A DNA stretch of 50,659 nt from an uncultured Acetatifactor sp. (GCA_910577665.1 CAJTOJ010000028.1:1-50659); one strand, 5' to 3'. Shown: positions 41,793 through 50,626, numbered from the stretch's first letter. The notes: generated by a model not told the origin, from the sequence alone. Numbers and translations are program-made.

Positions 41793-42749
41793 TTATTTCT
41801 GCAGCAGATGAACCGCAAAGCCGCCGATCTCCTCCTTCAGGTAGATGGCATTGATCTTGTCATTCTTCATCAGAGGTGCCTCGAACTCCACGCCCAGGAC
41901 AGTGCTCATATAGTTGATCGCTCTCTCAATATAATTGGTCCTGATAGCGATATGTCCTAAAGTCCCCCGGCCATGCGCATTCAGCACTTCCACAATGGTT
42001 CCCGCAAAGCTGCCGCTATTGCCCACCTTCACAGGCAGGCCAAACAGAAATGCCAGGCGGTTCACGGTCTTGTCTGCCTGTTCCTTGCTCTCGGAGTTCA
42101 CGCCTATATGGGCCAGCTCGAATCCCAGCATCGTCTGCACAGCCTCCCTGGTAAGCTGTTCGATCTTATCCCACTCCCCTGCATTTATCAAGTCACCGGG
42201 TACCATCCAGGAACCGCCACAGGCGATAATCTTGTTGAAATCCAGGTAGCTGGTCAGGTTCCTGGCATTGATGCCGCCTGTGGGCATGAATTTCATATTC
42301 ACATAGGGCGCCGCCATGGCTTTGATCTTAGCCAGTCCGCCAGACTGTTCCGCCGGGAAGAACTTCACCACATCCAGGCCCAGCTCAATGGCCTGCTCAA
42401 TATCGGAAGGGCTGGATGTGCCCGGAGTGATCGGTACATTTTTCTCTATACAGTACTTCACTGTTCTGGGATTCAAGCCAGGGCTGACGATAAATTTCGC
42501 ACCTGCAGCCACAGCCGCATCCACCTGCCCCGCGTCCAGCACCGTACCTGCACCCACACACATATCCGGGAAATTCTCTGTCATAATCCGGATAGCCTCT
42601 GCCGCAGCTGCTGTACGGAAAGTCACTTCCGCACAGGGCAGCCCTCCTGCACACAGGGCCTTAGCCAACGGCAGGGCATCCTCTGCCCTGTCAATCTTCA
42701 CCACAGGCACAATACCGATCTTACTGATCTGCTCTAACACCGCATTCAT
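41793..42749 (-). CDS. eda: KDPG aldolase fused to a C-terminal glyoxalase/VOC-like domain
   Basis: 318 aa; ordinary KDPG aldolases are about 205-215. Residues 1-205 are a class I aldolase with catalytic Glu in CAEVTFRT, GAGTVLD, SPGLNP and the Schiff-base Lys in VVKFFPAE, followed by KFMPTGGI. Residues about 212-318 (FELAHIGVNSES, GHIAIRTNYIERAINYM, IGGFAVHLLQK) look like one VOC/glyoxalase-type module. The enzyme splits KDPG into pyruvate and glyceraldehyde 3-phosphate. The role of the added domain is not known. GGAGG lies 10 nt before the ATG; kdgK follows by 105 nt. Confidence 0.93.
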   Translation of the reverse strand: MNAVLEQISKIGIVPVVKIDRAEDALPLAKALCAGGLPCAEVTFRTAAAAEAIRIMTENFPDMCVGAGTVLDAGQVDAAVAAGAKFIVSPGLNPRTVKYCIEKNVPITPGTSSPSDIEQAIELGLDVVKFFPAEQSGGLAKIKAMAAPYVNMKFMPTGGINARNLTSYLDFNKIIACGGSWMVPGDLINAGEWDKIEQLTREAVQTMLGFELAHIGVNSESKEQADKTVNRLAFLFGLPVKVGNSGSFAGTIVEVLNAHGRGTLGHIAIRTNYIERAINYMSTVLGVEFEAPLMKNDKINAIYLKEEIGGFAVHLLQK

Positions 42750-42820
42750 CTTCCTGATACCTCCATTCTAACTTTCCGTATTCCCTTTGCACTTCCAGCC
42801 CTGTGAAAGAAAACGGGCCC

Positions 42821-43459
42821 TTAGGAAAGTACCTCTCTCACTGCCGCCGCTATCTCTTCACACTTGCAATTTTCATAGAAATACTCCTGGAACTTCTCAC
42901 CGGACAGGGCTCCCTTCACCAGTTCACGGTCCAGATTCTTCAGAATCGTTACCATATCTGCATGGGTCACTTCCTTCACTTTGTCCAGAATCTTCTTATT
43001 CCTCTGCTCCGGCTCCACTCTCTCCGGGGGATAACCGCCACCGCCGGGAGCACAGAACAATTTCTCAAAAATATATTCCAGATTCAGCTCACCGCCCCAG
43101 CCAAAATTTTCTGCAAAGGGCAAGGCCACGCAGTTTCCGTCATTTACCTGGGAGAACAGATAGGCATCCAGAGGGGAAGTGATATGTCCGCAGAGCACCC
43201 TGGGGAAGGAATTGCAGGCCAGCATGGCTCCCTCTCCAGTGCCACAGCCAGTGATACAATAATCGGCTGCTTTGGAATTCAAAAGCACTGCTGCCAGGAT
43301 CCCGTTCTGCACATAAGTCAAGGAATGGGGATCTTCTGCCCCACACATGCCGTAATTGAACACCTGATGCCCCATAGGCTCCACCACTCTTTTCAAGGTG
43401 GTACAAATCATTTCATTTTTAGCCGCCTGGCTGTTTTCGTTAATCAATGCTATTTTCAT
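42821..43459 (-). CDS. RpiB/LacAB-family sugar-phosphate isomerase-like protein
   Basis: About 212 aa from the ATG at 43459 (GGAGG six bases upstream). The N-terminal ~140 residues resemble RpiB/LacA/LacB: MKIALINENSQ, VFNYGM, GILAAVLLNSKAADYCITGCGTGEGAMLACNSF (the family's GCGTG loop) and GHITSPLDAYLF. The C-terminal ~70 residues are an extension. Some RpiB-like proteins (DhuI) isomerise 4-deoxy-5-keto-uronates in uronate operons of streptococci and others; its position between kduD and eda makes that role likely, but a pentose-phosphate isomerase role is also possible. Confidence 0.85.
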   Translation of the reverse strand: MKIALINENSQAAKNEMICTTLKRVVEPMGHQVFNYGMCGAEDPHSLTYVQNGILAAVLLNSKAADYCITGCGTGEGAMLACNSFPRVLCGHITSPLDAYLFSQVNDGNCVALPFAENFGWGGELNLEYIFEKLFCAPGGGGYPPERVEPEQRNKKILDKVKEVTHADMVTILKNLDRELVKGALSGEKFQEYFYENCKCEEIAAAVREVLS

Positions 43460-43562
43460 GGAATACCTCCGTGTGCGTCTCCAGAGGAAAGTCCACGCCC
43501 TCTGAAAGCGCATACTACGCAATATTGGTTTCATTTCGATCTGCCCTATGCCACGGGCAAAT

Positions 43563-43585
43563 GCCGAAATGCACTGCATTTCGGC
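43563..43585. promoter_or_regulatory. Perfect palindrome in the kduD-rpiB gap
   Basis: GCCGAAATGCA-C-TGCATTTCGGC is an 11-bp perfect inverted repeat around one base. It lies about 105 nt upstream of the RpiB-like start and 90 nt after kduD. It could be an operator or an RNA processing stem. Confidence 0.5.
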
Positions 43586-43609
43586 TCATGCTTCCTGCAC
43601 CGGTAAAAC

Positions 43610-43649
43610 CCGTATCACAAATGCTTTCAGTAACGCATCTGTGATACGG
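43610..43649 (-). terminator. Terminator-like stem after kduD
   Basis: On the minus strand CCGTATCACAGATGC pairs over 15 positions (one G-T) with GCATTTGTGATACGG, loop of 10, followed by GTTTTACC. It starts 24 nt after the kduD stop; because the operon appears to continue, partial termination or transcript processing is likely. Confidence 0.6.
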
Positions 43650-43673
43650 CTTTCCCTGCTTTACCCCACCCTC

Positions 43674-44477
43674 CTATTCAGGCTGTTTGCCGATGTAGGC
43701 CAGGATACCGCCATCCACATAGAGGATATGGCCGTTTACCGCATTGGAGGCCTCAGAAGCCAGGAACACTGCAGGGCCGGTCAGCTCTTCGGGCTTCAGC
43801 CATCTGTTGGCCGGGGTCTTGGCACAGATAAACTGGTCGAAAGGATGCCTGCTGCCATCGGGCTGTACCTCCCGCAGGGGTGCTGTCTGGGGTGTCTCAA
43901 TGTAGCCAGGCCCCAGGCCATTACACTGGATGTTGTACTGGCCGTACTCGGAACAGATATTCTTGGTCAGCATCTTCAGTCCGCCCTTGGCAGAAGCATA
44001 GGCAGAGACGGTCTCACGGCCAAGCTCAGACATCATGGAGCAGATGTTGATGATCTTGCCATGGCCCTTCTGGATCATGGCAGGGATCACAGCCTTGGAC
44101 ACAATGAAGGGACCGTTCAAGTCAATGTCGATAACCTGTCTGAACTGCTCTGCTGTCATCTCCGTCATGGGGATTCTCTTGATGATACCGGCATTGTTCA
44201 CCAGGATGTCAATGACGCCCACTTCCTTCTCAATCTGGGCTACCATGGCGTTCACCTGATCCTCATTGGTTACGTCACACACATAGCCATGGGCCTTGAT
44301 CCCTTTCTCCTCGTATGCGGCCAGTCCCTTGTCCACCAGTTCCTGCTTGATGTCATTGAAGCAGATGGTAGCGCCTGCCTCAGCATAAGCAGAAGCAATG
44401 GCAAATCCAATGCCATAGGATGCCCCTGTTACCAGTGCAACTTTACCTTCCAGTGAAAAGTTTGTAAATTGTGACAT
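43674..44477 (-). CDS. kduD: 2-deoxy-D-gluconate 3-dehydrogenase-type SDR (KduD)
   Basis: 267 aa classical short-chain dehydrogenase. Nucleotide-binding TGASYGIG, NNAG, catalytic Ser in NICSMMSELG and YASAK (Tyr/Lys). The C-terminal PGYIETPQTAPLRE and HPFDQFICAKTPANRW match KduD-like enzymes, which reduce 2,5-diketo-3-deoxygluconate to 2-keto-3-deoxygluconate. AAAGGAG lies 8 nt before the ATG. It sits between kduI and the RpiB-like gene in a minus-strand uronate operon. Confidence 0.92.
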   Translation of the reverse strand: MSQFTNFSLEGKVALVTGASYGIGFAIASAYAEAGATICFNDIKQELVDKGLAAYEEKGIKAHGYVCDVTNEDQVNAMVAQIEKEVGVIDILVNNAGIIKRIPMTEMTAEQFRQVIDIDLNGPFIVSKAVIPAMIQKGHGKIINICSMMSELGRETVSAYASAKGGLKMLTKNICSEYGQYNIQCNGLGPGYIETPQTAPLREVQPDGSRHPFDQFICAKTPANRWLKPEELTGPAVFLASEASNAVNGHILYVDGGILAYIGKQPE

Positions 44478-44617
44478 GCTCGTTTCTCCTTTTCTCTATT
44501 TTGACTTTATATACACTTTTGTTCTGATTATATACGCTCTTTCCAGGCATCATATGAAACCGGCATTCTTCCTGGTCCGTAACCAGACCCAGACTGGTTT
44601 CCACTGTATCCTGACTC

Positions 44618-45478
44618 CTACCTGAGATCCTTCATGGCCACTCCATCCATGTCATCGAAGTCCTGGTTCTCTCCCACCATACCCCAGATAAAAGTATAGG
44701 CCCTGGAGCCACAGCCGGAATGGATGGACCAGCTGGGGGAAATCACGGCCTCCTCATTGCGCATGACAATGTGACGTGTCTCATCCGGCTCTCCCATATA
44801 GTGCATCACAAAGGCATCCTCCGGCATCTCGAAGTACAGATACACCTCCATGCGCCTGTCGTGTGTGTGGCAGGGCATGGTGTTCCATACACTGCCAGGC
44901 TCCAGCTTGGTCATACCCATCTCCAGCTGGCAGCTCTCCACCTGTCCAGGCAGGATATACTTGCAGATAACCCTGTGGTTGGCATCCTCCAGGCTTCCCA
45001 GCTCTACCTTGTTCTCCGCTTTCACAATGACCACACCCTCTTCGGGGGTTCCCTCCGGCTTGATCAGCACCGTGGGGCATGTCCTGTGGGCTGGTGCGCT
45101 ATTCAGGTAGAATTTTGCAGGCGCCGTGGCATCCTTGCTGGCAAAGACGATCTCCTTCGCCCCCATGCCGATATACATGGCCTCCTTGAAGCCCACCTCA
45201 TACATCTTGCCGTCCACGATGATGGTACCTGCACCTCCGATGTTGATCACCCCAAGCTCCCTGCGCTGGCAGAAATACTCTGCCCTAAGTTCCTCCCCTG
45301 CAGTCAAGGCAATGGGTTCCACAGGCACTGCCGCCCCTGTGATGATCCTGTCAATGTGGCTGTACACCAGCTTGATCTGCCCCGGTACGAAGAGATCCTG
45401 TATCAGGAATTCCTCCCGCAAACGCTGTGTCGTGTAATGCTTCACGTCCCTTGGTGATACTGCTGTCCTAAGTTCCAA
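44618..45478 (-). CDS. kduI: 5-dehydro-4-deoxy-D-glucuronate isomerase
   Basis: About 286 aa starting with TTG at 45478 (AGAGAGGTG eight bases upstream). Homology begins at that point (LELRTAVSPRDVKHYTT); longer frames from an ATG at 45580 would start at the predicted transcription start. KduI is a Zn-dependent cupin that isomerises 5-keto-4-deoxyuronate from pectin or glycosaminoglycan breakdown. Metal-site region: MPCHTHDRRMEVYLYF and the His in SIHSGCGSRAY; also YSHIDRIITG and RRELGVINIGG. First gene of the kdu operon, divergent from an AraC regulator. Confidence 0.94.
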   Translation of the reverse strand: MELRTAVSPRDVKHYTTQRLREEFLIQDLFVPGQIKLVYSHIDRIITGAAVPVEPIALTAGEELRAEYFCQRRELGVINIGGAGTIIVDGKMYEVGFKEAMYIGMGAKEIVFASKDATAPAKFYLNSAPAHRTCPTVLIKPEGTPEEGVVIVKAENKVELGSLEDANHRVICKYILPGQVESCQLEMGMTKLEPGSVWNTMPCHTHDRRMEVYLYFEMPEDAFVMHYMGEPDETRHIVMRNEEAVISPSWSIHSGCGSRAYTFIWGMVGENQDFDDMDGVAMKDLR

Positions 45479-45582
45479 CTTACATACACCTCTCTTTCCC
45501 AGCACCTGGCCGTCCTGCCTCAGAAACAGGGGCTGTGCTGTAGATTTCCGTCCCATGAAAGTACTTACATCCCAATGCACAA

Positions 45583-45611
45583 ATTATAGCATACAATAGG
45601 AAGTATTTCCA
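45583..45611 (-). promoter_or_regulatory. kduI operon promoter
   Basis: On the minus strand, TGGAAA (45606-45611), a 17-nt spacer and a perfect -10 TATAAT (45583-45588). The start site near 45576 leaves a leader of about 100 nt before the TTG start. The imperfect -35 fits an activator-dependent promoter, presumably served by the divergent AraC protein. Confidence 0.65.
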
Positions 45612-45872
45612 CAGAATTTTCTGTCTTTTCCCAAAACCTGGATTTTTACTCCTTTTGTATTTTTAGTATAGCTGAAAGAATCCTCAAAGTCTATTCAAAT
45701 ATTTGTCAAAACCTTGCATATTTTGAACTTTTCCTTTACACTAGACTAGTACGCAGGTGCCTTCCTCCCCCAGTCATCCATGTCTGATGTCCGCATAAGG
45801 ACAAGGCGGAAAAAGGTATCCATGCGGAATGCATTTCTGCCCCAGATCAAAAGAACACATAAGGAGACTATT

Positions 45873-46730
45873 ATGGAAGAAGTGACCTCCTGCAAAACCG
45901 CTATTGAGAACTGTCTGTCCACCCGGACCTTTGCCATCGCACATCTGTACAAAGAAGAAAAAGCCATGGACATGCATATCCATGACTGTTATGAACTGTA
46001 TTACTCTGTCTGCGGCGGCCGGCAGTTTCTCATTGACAACCGTTTCTATGCCATTGCACCGGGAGATCTGTTCATCATCAACCAGTACGAAAGCCACAAG
46101 CTCACCCAGATCGACAACCATCTCCACGAACGCATTGTACTCTCCGTCCACCCGGATCTGGTGAAGCGTCTTTCCACTGCAGATACAGACTTAGACTACT
46201 GCTTCACCAACCGGGATGCCCATTTCCAGCACAAAGTGTCCTTGAGCAAAGAACAGCAGAACCGTTTCCTCTACTATATCAGCAAGATCACCTCCGCCAG
46301 GGGATATGCCCATGACATCATTGAACAGGCGGCTTTTATGGAACTGCTGGTCATGATCAACACCCTGTCCAATCTGAATGCCACGCAGGCACCTGGCACA
46401 GAATTCAAGTACAATCACCAGGTAGATGATATCCTGGCCTATATCAACCTGAATATCGGCCAGCCCATCACCGTGGAACAGCTGGCAGCGGATTTCTACC
46501 TAAGCGAATCCTACATCTGCCGCATCTTCAAGCAGGCCACTGGTACCACCATCAATAAGTATATCACTGCCCGGCGCATCAGCATTGCCAAGGCACATCT
46601 GAACGAGGGTTCCAGCGTCAACGAGGCCTTCGAGAAGAGCGGCTTCGGGGATTACAGCAATTTCTTCAAGGCTTTCACCAAAGCCGTGGGAGTATCCCCA
46701 AAGAAATATGCCAGTCTCAGTGTGAGCTGA
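45873..46730 (+). CDS. AraC-family regulator of the kdu operon
   Basis: 285 aa from the ATG at 45873 (AAGGAG six bases upstream; the frame is open to 45780 upstream but without an SD). The N-terminal cupin effector domain (MHIHDCYELYYSVCGGRQFLI, IAPGDLFIINQYESHKL) is followed by a C-terminal double helix-turn-helix (ITVEQLAADFYLSESYICRIFKQATG and the second HTH ending in FGDYSNFFKAFTKAVGVSPKKY). Divergent placement 394 nt from kduI suggests that it senses a uronate intermediate and controls that operon. The intergenic region 45479-45872 holds the kduI promoter and AT-rich DNA; I see no clear direct-repeat operator. Confidence 0.93.
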   Translation: MEEVTSCKTAIENCLSTRTFAIAHLYKEEKAMDMHIHDCYELYYSVCGGRQFLIDNRFYAIAPGDLFIINQYESHKLTQIDNHLHERIVLSVHPDLVKRLSTADTDLDYCFTNRDAHFQHKVSLSKEQQNRFLYYISKITSARGYAHDIIEQAAFMELLVMINTLSNLNATQAPGTEFKYNHQVDDILAYINLNIGQPITVEQLAADFYLSESYICRIFKQATGTTINKYITARRISIAKAHLNEGSSVNEAFEKSGFGDYSNFFKAFTKAVGVSPKKYASLSVS

Positions 46731-46812
46731 CCTCCTGTTCCCGCATCCCCATGGCTGGAATCCTGCTATGCTTTTGGGGCAGCTTTCGGATCATGGGTGC
46801 CTTCCCTTTGAT

Positions 46813-47316
46813 CTACCTGGTAAATGCAATCTCCTGCACCCCGTCCTCCACCAGATAGCACATTTCCTCATGAGGATCAATGTCCTTGACAATCCGGTCT
46901 GCATCCAGCTTGATATACTTCACCAGGGCCTCTGCCAGCAGCATGCCCTCCCCGTCATAAAGTCCTGTACGGATGGTGAAGAATTTGCCCGTCTCCCGCT
47001 CCACGACTCCCCGTCCCACCAGTTCCTGGTCATAAGGTACCGGCTTTCTGTATTTTACTTCCATAGTCATGGTTACGCCAAAGGTATCCTCCGAAGACTT
47101 CACCCACAAGGCCCGCAGCCCCAGCTCATCCAGCATGGTGGCCACCAACCCGCCATGTACCCGCTCCGGAAAGCTCTGGTGCTCCGCGCTGTACCGGAAA
47201 ACTGTCATCACACTGCCGTCTTCCATATTGTAAAAGGGTGCCTTTAGACCGATTGGATTGTCCAGGCCGCAGACCATGCACATCCTGCTGTTTCTCTGTT
47301 TCCCTATCACTTTCAT
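46813..47316 (-). CDS. Hotdog-fold (PaaI-type) thioesterase-like protein
   Basis: 167 aa from the ATG at 47316 (GGGGG six bases upstream). The segment MCMVCGLDNPIGLKAPF at the N-terminus and HGGLVATMLDELGLRALW with the hotdog central helix, followed by MTMEVKYRKPVPYDQELVGRG, indicate the PaaI/YbgC-like thioesterase superfamily. The Cys pair before the domain is common in this subgroup. Substrate unknown. It follows the FAD oxidoreductase by 57 nt on the same strand. Confidence 0.85.
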   Translation of the reverse strand: MKVIGKQRNSRMCMVCGLDNPIGLKAPFYNMEDGSVMTVFRYSAEHQSFPERVHGGLVATMLDELGLRALWVKSSEDTFGVTMTMEVKYRKPVPYDQELVGRGVVERETGKFFTIRTGLYDGEGMLLAEALVKYIKLDADRIVKDIDPHEEMCYLVEDGVQEIAFTR

Positions 47317-47373
47317 GAAAATCCCCCTAAATGCTGTTGCCGTCTTACATTCCGGCCCTACTGTCACAGCTTC

Positions 47374-48756
47374 CTACTCCTCCCAGGAGCGCATTGCCAG
47401 GATATGTCTTGCCACATGCACCCCGCTGGCAGAGGCATGGGACAGGGAATGGGTCACGCCGCTGCCATCCCCGATGATATACAGGTTCTTCAGCCGGGTT
47501 TCCAGATTCTCGTCCAGGGCCACCTCCATGTTGTAGAATTTCACCTCCACCCCATAGAGCAGGGTGTCATCGTTGGCCGTACCGGGTGCAATCTTGTCCA
47601 GGGCATAGATCATCTCCACAATACCGTCCAGAATCCGCTTGGGCAGTACCAGGCTTAAGTCCCCTGGCGTGGCAGACAGGGTAGGTGTCACCAGCCCTTC
47701 CTGGATCCGTTTGCTGTTGCTGCGCCGTCCCCTGACCAGATCCCCGAACCGCTGGACAATAACCCCGCCCCCCAGCATATTGGAGAGTCTGGCAATGCTC
47801 TCCCCATAGCCGTTGCTGTCCTTGAAGGGTTCTGAGAAATGCTTTGCCACCAGCAGGGCAAAGTTGGTATTGTCCGTCTGTTTCTTCGGATCCTCATAGC
47901 TGTGGCCATTCACCGTGATAATACCATTGGTGTTCTCGCTGACCACAATGCCGTAAGGATTCATGCAGAAAGTGCGCACATTGTCCTCAAATTTTTCCGT
48001 CCTGTATACAATTTTGCTCTCATACAGTTCGTCTGTCAGATGGGAGAAGATCACCGCAGGAAGCTCTACCCGCACGCCAATATCCACTCGGTTGGACTTG
48101 GTAGGGATATCCAGATCCCGGCAGATCTTCTCCATCCATTTGCTGCCGCTGCGGCCCACAGACACAATGCAGGTGTCACAGGTATACACCTTCTCCCCGC
48201 ACACGACCTGATATGCTCCGTCCACCTGTCCGATCCCGGTTACCGGGGTATCGAAATAGAAATCCACCCGCTCCTTCAGCCGTGCATATAAATTCTCCAG
48301 CACCACAAAGTTCACATCCGTCCCCAGGTGGCGCACAGAGGCGTCCAAAAGCTTTAACTTGCTCTGCAGGCATGTCTTCTTGAACTGGGATCCGGCTGTG
48401 GAGTACATCTTCGTGCCTTCCCCCCCATACGCCATGTTGATGGTGTCCACATATTTCATCAGGTCAATGGCCGGTTGCTTGCCAATGTACTCATAAAGCG
48501 TACCTCCGAAATCATTGGTGATGTTATACTTTCCATCGGAAAATGCGCCCGCCCCCCCGAAACCACTCATAATGGAGCAGGACTTACATCCCACACAGCT
48601 CTTTATCCGCTCCCCGTCAATGGGGCAATGACGCTTCTCCAGGGGATGCCCTGCCTCGAAGACAGCCACCTTCAGCCCTGTGTTCTCCCTGGTCAGCTCA
48701 TAGGCAGAAAAGATTCCTCCCGGTCCGGCTCCTACAATGATAATATCATATTTCAT
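47374..48756 (-). CDS. FAD-dependent dehydrogenase (COG2509-like)
   Basis: 460 aa. N-terminal dinucleotide-binding MKYDIIIVGAGPGGIFSAYEL, then VAVFEAG; a Cys cluster CVGCKSCSIMSGFGGAGAFSDGK; a middle region CIVSVGRSGSKWMEKI; and a C-terminal FAD motif LYIIGDGSGVTHSLSHASASG. This pattern matches the uncharacterised FAD-dependent dehydrogenases near the HI0933 family. Reaction unknown. Probably co-transcribed with the thioesterase downstream. Confidence 0.88.
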   Translation of the reverse strand: MKYDIIIVGAGPGGIFSAYELTRENTGLKVAVFEAGHPLEKRHCPIDGERIKSCVGCKSCSIMSGFGGAGAFSDGKYNITNDFGGTLYEYIGKQPAIDLMKYVDTINMAYGGEGTKMYSTAGSQFKKTCLQSKLKLLDASVRHLGTDVNFVVLENLYARLKERVDFYFDTPVTGIGQVDGAYQVVCGEKVYTCDTCIVSVGRSGSKWMEKICRDLDIPTKSNRVDIGVRVELPAVIFSHLTDELYESKIVYRTEKFEDNVRTFCMNPYGIVVSENTNGIITVNGHSYEDPKKQTDNTNFALLVAKHFSEPFKDSNGYGESIARLSNMLGGGVIVQRFGDLVRGRRSNSKRIQEGLVTPTLSATPGDLSLVLPKRILDGIVEMIYALDKIAPGTANDDTLLYGVEVKFYNMEVALDENLETRLKNLYIIGDGSGVTHSLSHASASGVHVARHILAMRSWEE

Positions 48757-48871
48757 ACTGCTACCTCCTTTCCCATCAGCGCAGATTTCATACCCGTTCC
48801 TTAAATGTATTCTATCACAGAATATCTTCTTCCGTCAAACCAGGATTGCCCGCTGCTCTTTTTGTATTTAC

Positions 48872-49013
48872 GTTACTGTTCATCCGGCAATGTCGCAAGG
48901 TGTTTTCACGGGCCTTTTGCGTGACAAACCCGAAACTGCGTGCGCCAAAATGAGTCTTCACTCATTTTTGTGCGCATCACGTTACTGTTTACGTCTACGC
49001 CGTGAACCGTAAC
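48872..49013 (+). repeat. Structured repeat element, copy B
   Basis: 142 bp, from GTTACTGTTCA (48872-48882) to GTGAACCGTAAC (49002-49013), collinear with copy A at 33626-33762. Shared core: AGGTGTTTTCACG, TTTTGCGTGACAAACCCGA and TGCGCCAAAATG. The long hairpin is AAAATGAGT (48947-48955) with ACTCATTTT (48960-48968); relative to copy A, two base pairs differ with both partners changed. It ends four bases before the -35 of the sigma-factor promoter. Confidence 0.75.
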
Positions 49014-49016
49014 GTA

Positions 49017-49044
49017 TTGACAAATCCTTCCGGGACACTATAGT
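49017..49044 (+). promoter_or_regulatory. Promoter of the sigma/anti-sigma operon
   Basis: TTGACA (49017-49022), a 16-nt spacer and TATAGT (49039-49044), about 200 nt before the sigma start codon. The leader 49050-49241 has no gene I can support. Confidence 0.65.
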
Positions 49045-49241
49045 AGATATCAGCTACAGGATTTTCAAATATTTACATCTGACATGTAACGAAATCCTGC
49101 CAGATCGGATTCATCTGTGAAGGCGTCACCTGTAGTCCGGTGAACAGCATACCAGCCGGATACCTTAAAAAGCCAGGTATTCCACGCCGGAAGAAAACAT
49201 GCTTTCCCATGATCGGATGCCTGGAGCGAAGGGAGATAGAC

Positions 49242-49736
49242 ATGGAACAGCTTTACCGTGAAAATGCCAAAATTGTATACCACTATATCATGTCCCTTTG
49301 CCATGACCCTGTGCTGGCCGAAGATCTGACCCAGGAAACCTTCCTTCGCGCCTTCCAGTCTCTGGAGCGGTTCAATGGAAGCTGCAAGCTCTCCACCTGG
49401 CTATGCCAGATCGCCAAACATCTCTATTACCAGCACCTGGCCAAAAACGGGCGGGAGATCCCCATGCAGCCCCATGAGGACTTGCCGTCAAACCGCCCCC
49501 TGCCTGAAAACACGGTGCTGAACCGTCTGGAACTGCTCCACGTATTAAAGGAAATGCAGAAGCTGCCCAGCCAGATGCGGGAAGTGATTTACCTAAGGAC
49601 TACCGCCGACCTGTCCTTTAGGGAGATCGGGGAGATACTTGGACAAAGTGAGAACTGGGCCAGGGTCAATTTCTACCGTGGCAAGAAACTGTTGGCAGAC
49701 GCCACCCAAACGGCCAAAAAGGAGGAGCCCATATGA
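49242..49736 (+). CDS. ECF-type RNA polymerase sigma factor
   Basis: 164 aa from the ATG at 49242 (GAAGGGAG six bases upstream; the open frame extends to 49140 without support). Region 2: HYIMSLCHDPVLAEDLTQETFLRAFQSLERFNG with the typical KLSTWLCQIAKHLYYQHL; region 4: LPSQMREVIYLRTTADLSFREIGEILGQSENWARVNFYRGKKLL. It belongs to the sigma-70 family, ECF (SigW/SigV-like) group. The next gene overlaps its stop by 4 nt and encodes the probable anti-sigma factor. Confidence 0.94.
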   Translation: MEQLYRENAKIVYHYIMSLCHDPVLAEDLTQETFLRAFQSLERFNGSCKLSTWLCQIAKHLYYQHLAKNGREIPMQPHEDLPSNRPLPENTVLNRLELLHVLKEMQKLPSQMREVIYLRTTADLSFREIGEILGQSENWARVNFYRGKKLLADATQTAKKEEPI

Positions 49737-50581
49737 ACCAGCTAAATTGTGACATCATAAAAGACCTGATGCCGTCCTATCTGGACAATCTCTGCTCGGA
49801 CAGCTCAAGAAAAGCGGTGGAAGACCACCTGCAGGAATGTGCCAGTTGCCGGGCCATCCTGGAAACTCTCCGTTCCACAAACCTGGTCAGCGCGAAAGCT
49901 GAGACAAAGCAACTGGACTTCATGAAAAAGGTCAGACAGCATTATACCCGCCAGAGTACAGCCAAAGTACTACTGCTCTTTACCCTGACCCTTCTGATTC
50001 TGGTGCTGAATACCTGTTTCTTCTGGAAAAGCACCCAGAAAATCATCCTGTATTATTATATCCTGTTTCCTGTCCTCTCTCTGGGCACCTGGTTCCTTCT
50101 GTCCGACAGCCGGGAAAAGCCAAAACAAGATCCTTTGCGTACAGTCTGCGGTCTGATCAGTGTTCTGGGAATCCTATGTGGTCTCTTTCTGGAGTACTTT
50201 CTGTGCAGGGCATTGGCCAGCTCTTCTGACAGTGTCCTGGTCTTTGGATTAAAGCTGCACCAGACAGGCCCCTGGTGCAACACCATTCTGATCAGCATAG
50301 CCGCCATAGAGCTTGTGGTATTTGCCGTTCTCAGCACAGATGCTCTCCGGAAAGGACATTCCCTGGGGATCCTGCCCACCCTAAGCCTCTCCGGCTGCAT
50401 CCTCTGCCTAACCTTCAGACTCCTTTTATTTTTCATGTCTGAACATGACAATATGCAACTGTATATTCTGAGTATCAACCGGATTGTTCTGCTGGAAACC
50501 AGTGCCATTCTCCTGGTGGAATATCTGGCAGGAAAGTTCCGGAAAAGACATCTGCAAACAGACAGTCCTGGCTCCCTCTGA
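49733..50581 (+). CDS. Anti-sigma factor, zinc-finger (HC..C) membrane protein
   Basis: 282 aa. The N-terminal cytoplasmic domain starts with CDIIKDLMPSYLDNLCSDSSR and has the zf-HC2 motif HLQECASC, typical of ZAS-type anti-sigma factors that bind ECF sigmas. Six predicted membrane helices follow, starting near residue 80. Overlap with the sigma gene (ATGA) is the standard arrangement. The signal is unknown; release could be by conformational change or proteolysis. Confidence 0.9.
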   Translation: MNQLNCDIIKDLMPSYLDNLCSDSSRKAVEDHLQECASCRAILETLRSTNLVSAKAETKQLDFMKKVRQHYTRQSTAKVLLLFTLTLLILVLNTCFFWKSTQKIILYYYILFPVLSLGTWFLLSDSREKPKQDPLRTVCGLISVLGILCGLFLEYFLCRALASSSDSVLVFGLKLHQTGPWCNTILISIAAIELVVFAVLSTDALRKGHSLGILPTLSLSGCILCLTFRLLLFFMSEHDNMQLYILSINRIVLLETSAILLVEYLAGKFRKRHLQTDSPGSL

Positions 50582-50609
50582 AGCCCATTCCCAGGAATTT
50601 GCCCTAAAA

Positions 50610-50626
50610 AAGTGCCTTCGGCACTT
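50610..50626 (-). terminator. Terminator for a minus-strand gene beyond the window
   Basis: AAGTGCC-TTC-GGCACTT (50610-50626). On the minus strand the stem is followed by TTTTTAG (continuous T-run at 50604-50611), so it most likely ends a convergent gene lying off the right edge. On the plus strand it lies 28 nt after the anti-sigma stop but lacks a T-run. Confidence 0.7.
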
